This document shows, piece after piece, positions 38,806 to 47,930 of a stretch of DNA of 64,000 nt (its first letter is position 1; each line of letters begins with the position of its first letter). The DNA comes from an uncultured Alphaproteobacteria bacterium (lineage in GTDB: Bacteria > Pseudomonadota > Alphaproteobacteria > SP197), in the NCBI GenBank assembly GCA_943787175.1, contig CALSLK010000012.1, forward strand, positions 36,387 through 100,386, written 5' to 3'. The notes beneath the pieces were generated by a model that ran no database searches, was not told the origin of the DNA, and saw only the letters and a list, made by a program, of their open reading frames with translations. The translations under genes were made by a program, and so were the position numbers.

Positions 38806-39269
38806 GAACCGTCACCCTGCATCAGGTCTTTCAGGCGGGCTTGCTCTTCGCTGGTCAACGCTTGCGCCACCGCAACCGGCTCGCTCGAGCGACGGCGCAT
38901 GAAAACCGCGACAATCGCACCACCGATTATGAGCGCACCCAGGGGTGCTGCCCACAGAAGCAGGGTTTCAGCGTTGAAGGGGGGCTTCAGCAGAACGTAA
39001 TCACCGTAGCGGTCAACGATATAGGCCACGGTTTCGTCATTCGTGTCACCGGCCAAAAGGCGTTCGCGCACCAGGACGCGCAGATCACGGGCAAGCGGCG
39101 CATCGGAATCATCAATCGACTGGTTCTGGCAGACCAGACAGCGCAGATCCGCGCTGATGTCACGAGCCCGCGCCTCCATGGCCGGGTCTGTCAATATCTC
39201 GTCGGGCTGCACGGCAAACACCGGTAGCGCCAGCACCATCATCAGAAAGACTGTGGCAAAACGCATCAT
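38802..39269 (-). CDS. ccmH: Cytochrome c-type biogenesis protein CcmH
   Basis: 155 residues with an N-terminal signal (ends FAVQ), the LRCLVCQNQSIDDS redox motif (Cys-x2-Cys) that reduces apocytochrome heme-binding cysteines, and one C-terminal membrane helix (about residues 105-128). It overlaps both ccmF and ccmI by 4 bases. Confidence 0.95.
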   Translation of the reverse strand: MMRFATVFLMMVLALPVFAVQPDEILTDPAMEARARDISADLRCLVCQNQSIDDSDAPLARDLRVLVRERLLAGDTNDETVAYIVDRYGDYVLLKPPFNAETLLLWAAPLGALIIGGAIVAVFMRRRSSEPVAVAQALTSEEQARLKDLMQGDGS

Positions 39270-41251
39270 GCGGCCTGGGGTTTGGCGGCGACCGCCTGCT
39301 TGCGGCGAGAGGGAATGGCAAGCCGCAGCCGTCGGTCGGTCAGGCTGATCAATCCACCAAAGACCATCATCAGGCAGCCGCCCCAGATCCAGGGCACCAG
39401 CGGATTGTAGTAGATGCGCACAGCCCAGCTGCCGTCTGCTCCGGAATCACCCAGCACGAGGTAGAGGTCAGCCATCAGGGTAGTGCGGATCGCTGCCTCG
39501 GTCGTGAGCATGGTCTGCACGAAGAACTGGCGTTTCTCCGGCTCCATGATGGCGATCTGCTCGCCATCGCGCAGAACGGCAAACTGCCCGCGTTCATAGG
39601 TGTAATTGGGCCCCTGGCCCGGGTTCACACCCTCAAAGACCAGTGTGTAGCCGGCAATCTCCTGGGAATCGCCTGGCTGCATCGCGCGGATGATCTCGGT
39701 CTGCCAGGCAGACGAGGCCGTGATTCCAGCAACCAGGACCGCCACACCCAGATGAGACACACTCATGCCATAGGCCGAACGCGGCAGACCGGCAGCACGA
39801 CGCAGGCTCGCGCCCGGCTTGATGCGGAACAACTGGATCCGTTCGGAAAACTCAAGCAAGGCGCCCATCGCGATCCAGGTTGCTAGCGCGATACCAAAGG
39901 CAGGCAGCGGTGAGAGATCCGTTGTGTACCACCAGATAAAACCCCACAGCGCCAGACAGGCAAAAACGATGGCTTTCATGCGCGAAAGCACGCCCCGCAG
40001 GTCGGCCCGTTTCCAGGCCATCAGCGGGCCTGCCGCCATGGCAAGCAACAGCGGCACCATCAGGGGAATGAACGTCAACTCGAAGAACGGCGGCCCGACC
40101 GAAACCTTGGCCCCGCCGATGACATCAAGCAGCAGCGGGTAGAGCGTGCCGACCAGAACCGTAAAACATGCCGTGGCAAGCAACAGGTTGTTCAGCACCA
40201 GGGCCCCTTCCCGGCTGATCGGCGCAAACAGGCCGTCGGCCTTCAGAGTCGGCGCGCGCCAGGCATACAATGCCAGGGAACCACCGATTGCCACGATCAG
40301 CAGCAGCAGGATGAAGATGCCACGTGTGGGGTCCGTCGCAAAGGCATGCACGGATGTCAGCACGCCCGAGCGCACCAGGAAGGTTCCCAGCAGGCTGAGC
40401 GAAAAGGCAATGATGGCCAGCAGCACGGTCCAGCTTTTCAAGGCACCACGCTTTTCGGTCACAATCGCGGAATGCAGCAGGGCCGTGCCGGCAAGCCAGG
40501 GCATGAACGAGGCATTCTCGACCGGGTCCCAGAACCACCAGCCACCCCAGCCAAGCTCGTAATAGGCCCACCAGCTACCCATGGCGATGCCCAGGGTCAG
40601 GCTGGTCCAGGCGGCAAGAGTCCAGGGCCGCACCCAGCGCGCCCACGCGGCATCGACCCGCCCTTCAAGCAGGGCCGCAACGGCGAAAGAAAACGCCATC
40701 GAAAAGCCGACATAGCCCAGGTAGAGAAACGGAGGATGGAAGGCGAGGCCTGGATCCTGCAGCAACGGATTGAGGTCCTGGCCATCCAGAGGGGCGGGAT
40801 CAAGACGCAAAAAAGGATTGGAGGTAAAGAGCGAAAACGCCAGGAACCCGGCGGCAATCAACCCCTGAATCGCCAACACGCGCGACCGCAGGGTCAGCGG
40901 CAGGTTCGCGCCCATGAACGCAACGGCAAGCCCAAACAGCGCCAGAATCAGAACCCACAGCAGCAGCGAACCCTCATGGTTCCCCCACACGCCGGAAACC
41001 TTGTAGAGCATGGGTTTCAGCGAATGAGAGTTCGCGTAGACGTTCGCGACAGAGAAGTCCGAAACAACATAGGCATACATCAGGGCGGCAAACGCGATGC
41101 TGATCAGAACAACCTGCGCCAGCGCAGCGCCGGGTGCGAGCGCCATCATGGCGCCATTGCCCCGCCACGCACCCCACAGCGGCACGCTGCCCTGCACCAG
41201 TGCAACACAGAATGCCAGAACGAGGGCGAAATGGCCGATTTCAGCGATCAA
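39266..41251 (-). CDS. ccmF: Cytochrome c heme lyase subunit CcmF
   Basis: 661 residues, polytopic. It has the WWD heme-handling motif (GWGGWWFWDPVENASFMPWL), the early VSGVWGNHEGSLLLW segment, and a large periplasmic loop before the last helix. It joins heme from CcmE to apocytochrome c. The cluster here is ccmF-H-I; neither ccmE nor ccmG lies beside it. Confidence 0.96.
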   Translation of the reverse strand: MIAEIGHFALVLAFCVALVQGSVPLWGAWRGNGAMMALAPGAALAQVVLISIAFAALMYAYVVSDFSVANVYANSHSLKPMLYKVSGVWGNHEGSLLLWVLILALFGLAVAFMGANLPLTLRSRVLAIQGLIAAGFLAFSLFTSNPFLRLDPAPLDGQDLNPLLQDPGLAFHPPFLYLGYVGFSMAFSFAVAALLEGRVDAAWARWVRPWTLAAWTSLTLGIAMGSWWAYYELGWGGWWFWDPVENASFMPWLAGTALLHSAIVTEKRGALKSWTVLLAIIAFSLSLLGTFLVRSGVLTSVHAFATDPTRGIFILLLLIVAIGGSLALYAWRAPTLKADGLFAPISREGALVLNNLLLATACFTVLVGTLYPLLLDVIGGAKVSVGPPFFELTFIPLMVPLLLAMAAGPLMAWKRADLRGVLSRMKAIVFACLALWGFIWWYTTDLSPLPAFGIALATWIAMGALLEFSERIQLFRIKPGASLRRAAGLPRSAYGMSVSHLGVAVLVAGITASSAWQTEIIRAMQPGDSQEIAGYTLVFEGVNPGQGPNYTYERGQFAVLRDGEQIAIMEPEKRQFFVQTMLTTEAAIRTTLMADLYLVLGDSGADGSWAVRIYYNPLVPWIWGGCLMMVFGGLISLTDRRLRLAIPSRRKQAVAAKPQAA

Positions 41252-41304
41252 GAGCGGACTCCCGGCGTCAACAGAGCCTTCCTATCGGTGATCTGGCCTT
41301 TGCG

Positions 41305-42963
41305 CTAGATCGAAAACTGCAGATCGCCCAAACGTTTGGTCAACTTCCTGTTTTCTGCATAATCAACCGGCAGCGCGATAATCGCCGGGCCCTCCTGGGC
41401 AAACGCTTCCTCAAGTGCACCAGTCAGTTGATCAGGAGACGTCAGCGTACGTCCCCAGCCGCCAAATGCATGCGCCAGCATCTCGAAATCGGGATTATGG
41501 AAAGCAAGATCACTGTGTTTGCCATCAAACTGGTTCTGCTGTTTCCACTTGATCAGGCCGTATTCACCATCCAGCCAGATCAGGGCCACCACATTCAGCT
41601 TCTTGCGCACGGCCGTCTCGAAGTCCTGCACGTTCATCATGAAACCTGCATCACCGCACACCGAGAGAATGCGCCGTTCAGGATGCGCATACTTCGCGCC
41701 CATACCGGCGGGAAAGGCAAAACCCATGGAGCAGAAACCGTTGGAGATCAGGCAGGTGTTGGCCTCGTCACACTGGTAATAGCGCGACACCCACATCTTG
41801 TGGGCACCCACATCCGACAGAAGGATATCGTCCGGGCGCATGAAATCACGCACGACGTTCAGGATCTTCTGGGGCTTCATGGGGAACGAAGTATCTTCAT
41901 TCTCCGCGTTCAGGTCTTCCAGAATGGTGTTGCGAATATGCTGGCGCTTGTTGATATCAAACAGCGGCAGGCTGTCGCCGAATTCATCGTTCAGCCGTTC
42001 GTTGATCTGCCACAGGGCATCAGCCACGTCGGCGACAACTTCGACATCAACGTCATAATCCTCGTCCACCTCGGCCGACATGAAGTCGATATGAATGATC
42101 TTCTTGCCACCGCGCTGGTTCCAGTGCGACGGAGCATATTCGACAAGGTCATAACCTACCGCGATCACGACATCAGCAGCATCCAGCGCGGCATTGGCGT
42201 GATCACGCTGCTGCAGACCGATCGTGAACAGACAGTGCTTGTCGTCACGGGGCATCGCGCCCTTGCCCATGAAGGTGTTGATGACGGCAATGCCGGTCTT
42301 GCGCGCAAGTCGGCGCAACTGCTTGGCAGCACGTTTGCGGATCGCACCATTGCCCGAAAGGATCACGGGGTTCTCGGCGTTGGCAATCAAATCGACCGCT
42401 TGCTGCACGGCCTTGTAGTCTGCAGCGGCACGACGGGTCTTGCGCGGAGTGATGGGCGTATTCTCGACCTGCTCCTTGGCAATATCCTCAGGCAGCTCCA
42501 ACACCGTTACGCCGGGCTTTTCCTGTTCGGCAACCTTGAAGGCCTTGCGCACCATTTCGGGGATTGCCGCACCACGATGTACGGAAAACGCCCACTTGCT
42601 GATGGGTTTCAGCAGGTCGATCGTATCCATATTCTGGTGGCTTTCCTTGTGCAGCCGCCGCGTGCTGCCCTGTCCCACAATCGCGACCACGGGCGCACGG
42701 TCCATATTGGCATCAGCCAGGCCGGTCACCAGATTGGTCGCACCCGGCCCCAGCGTTGCCAGACAGACCGCAGCCTTGCCCGTCAGACGTCCATAACCGT
42801 CAGCCATGAAAGCAGCGGCCTGCTCATGCCGACACAGGACAAACTCGATGGGGCTATCTTCAAGCGACATCATCAGGTCGGCGTTTTCCTCGCCGGGCAC
42901 GCCAAAAATGCGTTCGACGCCTTCTGCTTCAAGGCAGCGGACAAAGAGATCAGATGCTTTCAT
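41305..42963 (-). CDS. ThDP-dependent acetolactate synthase-like enzyme
   Basis: 552 residues of the acetohydroxyacid synthase family. The N-terminal Pyr domain has FGVPGEENADL, and HEQAAAFMADGYGRLTG contains the catalytic Glu region. LGPGATNLVTGLADAN, the SHQNMDTIDL segment of AlsS-type enzymes, and the PP motif CGDAGFMMN for Mg-ThDP are present. It most resembles catabolic (FAD-independent) acetolactate synthase but could be another ThDP carboligase. No small subunit lies nearby. It is divergent from homospermidine synthase, with a 141-bp spacer before that gene's leader ORF. Confidence 0.85.
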   Translation of the reverse strand: MKASDLFVRCLEAEGVERIFGVPGEENADLMMSLEDSPIEFVLCRHEQAAAFMADGYGRLTGKAAVCLATLGPGATNLVTGLADANMDRAPVVAIVGQGSTRRLHKESHQNMDTIDLLKPISKWAFSVHRGAAIPEMVRKAFKVAEQEKPGVTVLELPEDIAKEQVENTPITPRKTRRAAADYKAVQQAVDLIANAENPVILSGNGAIRKRAAKQLRRLARKTGIAVINTFMGKGAMPRDDKHCLFTIGLQQRDHANAALDAADVVIAVGYDLVEYAPSHWNQRGGKKIIHIDFMSAEVDEDYDVDVEVVADVADALWQINERLNDEFGDSLPLFDINKRQHIRNTILEDLNAENEDTSFPMKPQKILNVVRDFMRPDDILLSDVGAHKMWVSRYYQCDEANTCLISNGFCSMGFAFPAGMGAKYAHPERRILSVCGDAGFMMNVQDFETAVRKKLNVVALIWLDGEYGLIKWKQQNQFDGKHSDLAFHNPDFEMLAHAFGGWGRTLTSPDQLTGALEEAFAQEGPAIIALPVDYAENRKLTKRLGDLQFSI

Positions 42964-43104
42964 GGAATTCCCCGAAGGTGTTGAACACGATTGGTCGTTT
43001 AGATGGCATTTATGTAAGACACATCAATAGCAAGGCAGCCTACCTCGCGAATCCGTGTCTGGCGGATGACAGCATAATCGCAAGCGGGTAAGGAACGGAC
43101 ATCA

Positions 43105-43137
43105 ATGCCTCAGAAAGTTTGCCCCAATGTTGACTGA
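43105..43137 (+). CDS. Candidate 10-residue leader ORF overlapping hss
   Basis: A tiny frame (product MPQKVCPNVD) with AAGGA about 10 bases upstream. Its TGA falls 8 bases inside the homospermidine synthase gene, in another frame. The hss start itself has only a weak AGAAAG. Such an arrangement would couple hss translation to the leader. No family or conservation evidence is available. Confidence 0.35.
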   Translation: MPQKVCPNVD

Positions 43138-44551
43138 TTCCTCGTTCACCGGCCGAATCGTGTTTCTTGGCTGCGGCACGGTCGCAAAATGCGCCCTGCC
43201 TATGATCATGAAACTGGCCGGTTTGGGCGCCAACCGCTACACCGTGATCGACACCCTTGACCGCAGCCAGCGCCTTGGCGACCTGGTGGATCAGGGCCTG
43301 ACGTTCCTGCAGCGCCACGTCGATCGCGACAGCCTGGACGCCATCATGAACGAGGCGCTGAGCGATGGCGATTTGCTCATCAATCTGTCGGTCAGCATTG
43401 ATTCCATGCCTGTGATGGACTGGTGCCATCATCACGGCGTGCTTTACGTCGATACTGCACTGGAAATCTGGGGTGATCAGATCGGCAATGCTGACGTGCC
43501 CATGACCGAACGCACGGAATACTACTCGCACCAGAAAGCACGACGGATGGCGCGCGAAACCTGGCGTCCGGACGGTCCCACGGCGATCATCACGCATGGT
43601 GCCAATCCAGGCCTTGTGAACCACTTCGCCAAGGCCGCGCTGGTCGACCTGGCCGAACACGTTGGCCACGAACATTCCACACCGCAGACGCAGGAAGACT
43701 GGGCGCGCCTTGCCCGCGACCTGAAGGTTCGTGTTATTCACATTTCGGAACGTGATACCCAGGTCGTCAATGCGCCCAAGCAGGTTGATGAATTCGTCAA
43801 CACCTGGAGCATCGAGGGGTTTGTCGAAGAGGCAATGATGCCGTCAGAACTGGGCTGGGGCACACACGAAAAGACCCTTCCCGAACGCGCTCATGGCCAC
43901 AACGAAGGCCCCGACAACGCAATCTTCATTGCCAAACCCGCCGCCGAGATCATGCTGCGTTCCTGGGTTCCCAATGGCGGACAGATCGCGGGCTACGCAC
44001 TGCCTCATGCCGAATGCGTCACGCTTTCGGACTACTTCACGTTGCGTGAGGAAAATGGCGAGCTTTATCGACCAACCGTCGCCTTTGCCTACATGCCCTG
44101 TGACGCCGCCATGTCCAGCCTGCACGAACTGATGATGCAGGGATGGACCATGCCCAAGAAGGAACGCGTCTTTGAAGACGAGATCATCTCGGGTATCGAC
44201 GAATTGGGTATCCTGCTGCTCGGCGACGGCCCTACCGGCTGGTGGTACGGCTCACAGCTCGACATTCATGAAGCGCGCGAACTCATCCCCGGCACCAACG
44301 CCACGGCCGTTCAGGTCGCTGCCGGTGTGGTTTCAGCTTCGATCTGGGCCTGCCTCAATCCCAACCGCGGCTTCAACGAACCCGAAGACCTGCCCCACGA
44401 GGCAATTCTTGAAGTCGCCCGCCCCTGGCTTGGCCCCATGGTCAGCACGCCGACGGACTGGTCACCGCTCAGGCAGCGGGCAGATCTGTTCGAGGAGCCG
44501 GAGGTCGATCAGAAAGACCCCTGGCAATTCATCAACTTCAGGATCGGCTGA
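43127..44551 (+). CDS. hss: Homospermidine synthase
   Basis: 474 residues, the usual bacterial length. NAD-binding FLGCGTVAKCALP is at residues 13-25. Family-specific segments are HGANPGLVNHF, HISERDTQVV, FVNTWSIEGFVEE, ELGWGTHEK, and STPTDWSPL near the end. It makes homospermidine from two putrescines (or putrescine and spermidine) using NAD internally. Alphaproteobacteria commonly use this polyamine. Its start is the Met at 43127, which sets FTGRIVFLG at the normal distance from the N-terminus. It is divergent from the acetolactate synthase-like gene. Confidence 0.95.
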   Translation: MLTDSSFTGRIVFLGCGTVAKCALPMIMKLAGLGANRYTVIDTLDRSQRLGDLVDQGLTFLQRHVDRDSLDAIMNEALSDGDLLINLSVSIDSMPVMDWCHHHGVLYVDTALEIWGDQIGNADVPMTERTEYYSHQKARRMARETWRPDGPTAIITHGANPGLVNHFAKAALVDLAEHVGHEHSTPQTQEDWARLARDLKVRVIHISERDTQVVNAPKQVDEFVNTWSIEGFVEEAMMPSELGWGTHEKTLPERAHGHNEGPDNAIFIAKPAAEIMLRSWVPNGGQIAGYALPHAECVTLSDYFTLREENGELYRPTVAFAYMPCDAAMSSLHELMMQGWTMPKKERVFEDEIISGIDELGILLLGDGPTGWWYGSQLDIHEARELIPGTNATAVQVAAGVVSASIWACLNPNRGFNEPEDLPHEAILEVARPWLGPMVSTPTDWSPLRQRADLFEEPEVDQKDPWQFINFRIG

Positions 44552-44559
44552 TACGCCAG

Positions 44560-44766
44560 CTACTTGGCTGCGGCCCGGCGTTTGATGTCCGTCAGGCTGT
44601 CATGGCCGACAAAGAAATCGTCATGGTCAACCTCTTCAAAATTGACCCAGATGTTGGTCATCGGTGAACCGGTTGCTTCATGGACCGCATCGGCGATCTT
44701 GGCCGCGGCAGCGGCTTTCGTCTGCTGATCCGGACCCTTGGCCCAAAGCACATTGATGACTGGCAT
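44560..44766 (-). CDS. 4-oxalocrotonate tautomerase-family protein
   Basis: A 68-residue subunit. The catalytic amino-terminal proline follows the initiator Met (MPVINV), and the KIADAVHEATG and NIWVNFEEV segments match the 4-OT fold. AAGGAG precedes the start at 7 bases. The cellular substrate of this type is often unknown. It is convergent with hss and separated by 110 bp from the PfkB-type kinase gene. Confidence 0.85.
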   Translation of the reverse strand: MPVINVLWAKGPDQQTKAAAAAKIADAVHEATGSPMTNIWVNFEEVDHDDFFVGHDSLTDIKRRAAAK

Positions 44767-44858
44767 GGTTTACTCCTTGTCTGGATGTCCGGGCCTGGAG
44801 GTCCGGATTTGGATTGTCGAATTTGAATGTCCAACGACCATCATGGACCAATCCGATC

Positions 44859-44884
44859 ACGTGTGAACAGGTGGATTCACACGT
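44859..44884 (-). terminator. Perfect 9-bp inverted repeat at the end of the kinase operon
   Basis: Arms ACGTGTGAA (44859-44867) and TTCACACGT (44876-44884) with an 8-base loop. It overlaps the stop codon of the PfkB-type kinase gene. There is no T tract, so this may be a 3' stabiliser or a Rho-type end rather than an intrinsic terminator. Confidence 0.5.
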
Positions 44885-45755
44885 CGTGACGCAAGTCGTC
44901 CCATTCTGCAGGATAGTTCTCCGGCCACGGCGTGAACTCTGCGGCAAAAGCACCAAACTGCGCGACGGTCCCGGATGCAGCCATCGCGCCTCGCTCCATG
45001 GCTGCGCTCACATCGCCGCCCTTGGCATAAACGCTCAGGAAGCCAGCAGCAAAGGTGTCACCTGCTCCGGTGGTATCGACGACATTGTCGACCCGCACGG
45101 CCGCACACCGAACCGGCTTGTCGGCAGAGAACGTCACGCTGCCTTCGGCACCCAACGTCGCCACGATGACCTTCTTGTTGTCACGGGCCAGTGCCTCGAC
45201 CTCGCCCAGCAGATGACGCAATTCAGGACCCAGACCGACAAATCCGATATCGAACCGTTCTGTGTAGCGGCGCATATAGGCCAGAGGATCTTCCGGGGGG
45301 CCCGGATTGCCGTAATCGAGCGCGCGTAACGCATTGGCCGGCGCATCAGCAACGGTTTCAAAATAATCCACAACCTGATTGAAGATGGCGGCAATCACGA
45401 CATCACTGCGCTGCATCAACGCCTGCTCATCGGCCGTTAGACGATGTGCGGCCATCGCGCCGGCGTCGTAACGCACAAAGATCCGCTCGCCGGTTTCATC
45501 CCGGTCGATGAACTGCACCGGCGTGATATCAGCGCCATAGGCAATCGATGAACCAAGGCCATGCTCGGCAATTGCCTGTTCCACGACACCAGCACCGCTG
45601 TCATTTCCCAGCACCGTCAACACGCCGACCTCATCTTCGGGCTCAAACAGATTGCGTGCATTGACCGCAAAATTGAGCGAGATACCGCCCGGTCGATCAG
45701 CCCGGATATCGACATAGCGGTCGACCCCGCAATCCCCCACCGCCAGAACTTTCAC
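44877..45755 (-). CDS. PfkB-family carbohydrate kinase
   Basis: A 292-residue ribokinase-fold kinase, with the ATP/anion-hole motif VDTTGAGDTFAAGF and catalytic Asp233. The N-terminus reads VLAVGDCGVDRYVD and GGISLNFAVNA; it resembles fructoselysine-6-kinase-like sugar kinases more than ribokinase, but the sugar is unknown. Its start overlaps the BtpA-type gene stop by 4 bases, so kinase and BtpA act in one pathway. Confidence 0.88.
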   Translation of the reverse strand: MKVLAVGDCGVDRYVDIRADRPGGISLNFAVNARNLFEPEDEVGVLTVLGNDSGAGVVEQAIAEHGLGSSIAYGADITPVQFIDRDETGERIFVRYDAGAMAAHRLTADEQALMQRSDVVIAAIFNQVVDYFETVADAPANALRALDYGNPGPPEDPLAYMRRYTERFDIGFVGLGPELRHLLGEVEALARDNKKVIVATLGAEGSVTFSADKPVRCAAVRVDNVVDTTGAGDTFAAGFLSVYAKGGDVSAAMERGAMAASGTVAQFGAFAAEFTPWPENYPAEWDDLRHDV

Positions 45756-46549
45756 GCGTCGAAACTCCGTGCTGCAGCGACCACAGTCGCGACCTTTTGG
45801 GCGTCGATCATCGCCCCGGTTTTCAGGCTGGTTCCCACCACCGCACCATCACACGGCGCCAGCAGTTCGCGGGCATTGCCAGCGTCAAGGCCACTGCCAA
45901 TCAGCACGGGACCAGCGCCCGCGCCCTGCTTGGCAAGCACCAGATCAGGCACCCGCGCCGGATCGCCCGTGGCATCACCACTGACAATCACGGCATCTGC
46001 TCCCGCATCCAGCGCGATCTGCGCAGATTCATCCAGCCCGCGTTCCACCATCAGGCGGGCATACTTCACCTGAATGTCTGCCATGACCATGATGTCATCG
46101 GCGCCCAGCCGTTCGCGATAGGCCAGCAGGCCCGGCGCATCGATCTTCATTGCACCGCCGTATTCCGGTCGATCCATGGGGTCGGTGAAATAGTCCGTGC
46201 GAATGAACCGGGCACCCGCCGCCTGCGCCACGGCAAGTGAGGCCTCGGGATCGTTGATCAGGATCTCGATCCCCACAACGGAACGCTTTGCTGCAGCAAC
46301 CACTTCAGCCGTGATCCGTGTCATGCAGGCGATGGTTTCGCGTGCGGCCAGCAGCGTATGGGGCTGGTCGTACTCGTTCTCAACCAGCACACCATCAGCA
46401 CCACCGGCTTCAAGTGCCACCAGATCGGCCAGCGCCTTGTCGATACACGCGTTGATTCCAGGCGATGCCGGATAGCCCGGCAACGCAGGCAGATGGATCA
46501 CTCCGATGATCGATCGGGCCGACGGGAACAGGTCGCGGTAACAACTCAT
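45752..46549 (-). CDS. BtpA/SgcQ-family TIM-barrel protein
   Basis: 265 residues, starting at ATG 46549. It opens with the family segment IIGVIHLPALPGYP and has ENEYDQPH, IGIEILIND, FIRTDYFTDP, DIQVKYA and GADAVIVSGDATG. The family takes its name from a photosystem I assembly protein, but most members are orphan phosphosugar-type barrels beside sugar kinases, as here. It is linked by ATGA overlaps to a tandem RidA gene upstream and a PfkB-type kinase downstream. Confidence 0.88.
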   Translation of the reverse strand: MSCYRDLFPSARSIIGVIHLPALPGYPASPGINACIDKALADLVALEAGGADGVLVENEYDQPHTLLAARETIACMTRITAEVVAAAKRSVVGIEILINDPEASLAVAQAAGARFIRTDYFTDPMDRPEYGGAMKIDAPGLLAYRERLGADDIMVMADIQVKYARLMVERGLDESAQIALDAGADAVIVSGDATGDPARVPDLVLAKQGAGAGPVLIGSGLDAGNARELLAPCDGAVVGTSLKTGAMIDAQKVATVVAAARSFDA

Positions 46550-47773
46550 GCCTGGGCAACACCCCAGATCTCGACGGTGTTCTCGACCGAGTGCATCTGC
46601 GGCTTGGCGACCAGCGTCGTCGGCGGCAGAGCGCACCGCCGATACAGCCTGCCAGACGTATCCAGGAACAGCCGCGTCGTGGCTTCGCCGTCTGCGCAGG
46701 TGAAGTAGCAGACCATCAGCTTCAGGTCGGCGGGCGTGCGGTTGAAGCCGCGCATGATGTCCTCGATGTAGGACATGGTCATGCGGGTCTGGCCCACCAG
46801 ATCGCCCGGCAGCATGCGCGCACGGGTGTTGGAAAACGGCTCGCTGGGCACCTGTCCACCCAGCCAGATCATGTCGCGCAGCAGGATGCCCTGGCGATAG
46901 GGCAGCGGGATCGACCAGTCCCACACCCGTTTGGGCCAGGAATCGCCGCGCGGAATGTACTTGTCGAAGCCGTTCCATTCCTCGCGCATCGCCCATCACC
47001 TCGATCTTGGTGACGGCCCCTTCCGGGTTCAGGCGCTGGCAGGGCACCACGGTGGCAGGCGGGCCGGGCTCGGCAAAATGGCTGGCACGCGCCTGGGCGA
47101 GCGGCGCCCAGTCATCGTGGGTGGCGCCGAAGTAGTAACCCTCCATCTTGACGCTGTCCTGGGTCGTCGCGCCGAGCTGGGCCAACGTGTCCTCGTGATA
47201 CCCCATGATCGCATGTGACTCTGGGCGACGCCGTTGCCGGGATCGGCAATGTTGCCCTCTGCGTCCTCGGCCGTGCGGTTGGCGACAGCGATGAACTCAC
47301 CGGCACGCAGGCCACCCGTGACCGCGCGGCCATCGAACAGACCCTGCCTTGCCGGTGGCACCGGTCGCGTCGCGACCCGGTTGTCGCCACCCTGACGCCA
47401 GTGGCGCTGGGCGATCGCCTGGATCTGGATCACCTGTCCCTCGAACGGCTGCAGCGGTTCGGGCACCACGCTCACCACCGGCATCGGCTCATCGGGGAAA
47501 TGCCGCGCGATCCGTCGCGATGATCTCCCAGTCATCCAGATCGGTCGTGTGAAACGCCTTCAGGCGCACCACATCGGCCAGCGAACAGCTCTCGGCCACC
47601 AGGCCTTCGGAGATGTTCGCCACTGCCCCCTCGATCTGTGCGTCCAGATCACCGGGATTGCGGATGGCACCGGAACTGTCGAAGTCACCGCCACCCCCGA
47701 CAAAGGTCAACGGCCCCGCCGTGCCGGAAATGTGGTGCACGTGCTCGATCGGCCAGCGCCAGGTGTTGTTCAT
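46546..47773 (-). pseudogene. Tandem-RidA (YjgF) family protein, three frameshifts
   Basis: The coding signal moves across four overlapping minus frames that together make about 405 residues with two RidA-like modules. The parts in order are MNNTWRWPIEHVHHISG...TTDLDDWEIIATD; PVVSVVPEPLQP...GEFIAVANRT; YHEDTLAQLGAT...TKIEVMG; then KRVWDWSIPLPYRQG...DMIWLGGQVPSE to the end. Shifts are near 47495 (an extra base in a GGGG run), 47215 and 46990. RidA proteins deaminate reactive enamines/imines. The end overlaps the BtpA start by ATGA, as in an intact operon, so sequencing error is likelier than decay. Start ATG 47773 follows a GGGGA site. Confidence 0.72.
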
Positions 47774-47930
47774 GATCGCTTCGTCCCCGTTTTCTGTCCC
47801 GAAGACTAGCGGCGATTGCAGCCATTCACCATGCCAGGATGCCATTGCCTCGCAGTCACATGAATGAGACACTTTTAATGGGGCATCTGGGAAAATGTGC
47901 GGCAGTTGGATGCTGTGCATTTCAGCGGGC

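Noticed and set aside
41134..42984. A 616-codon plus-strand frame antisense to the acetolactate synthase-like gene
   Set aside because: The minus-strand gene has clear ThDP-enzyme motifs; this frame has none and no ribosome site.
45752..47206. Reading BtpA as a 484-residue protein from 47206
   Set aside because: The first 219 residues are partly out-of-frame RidA sequence; the BtpA family N-terminus begins at ATG 46549, which overlaps the RidA stop.
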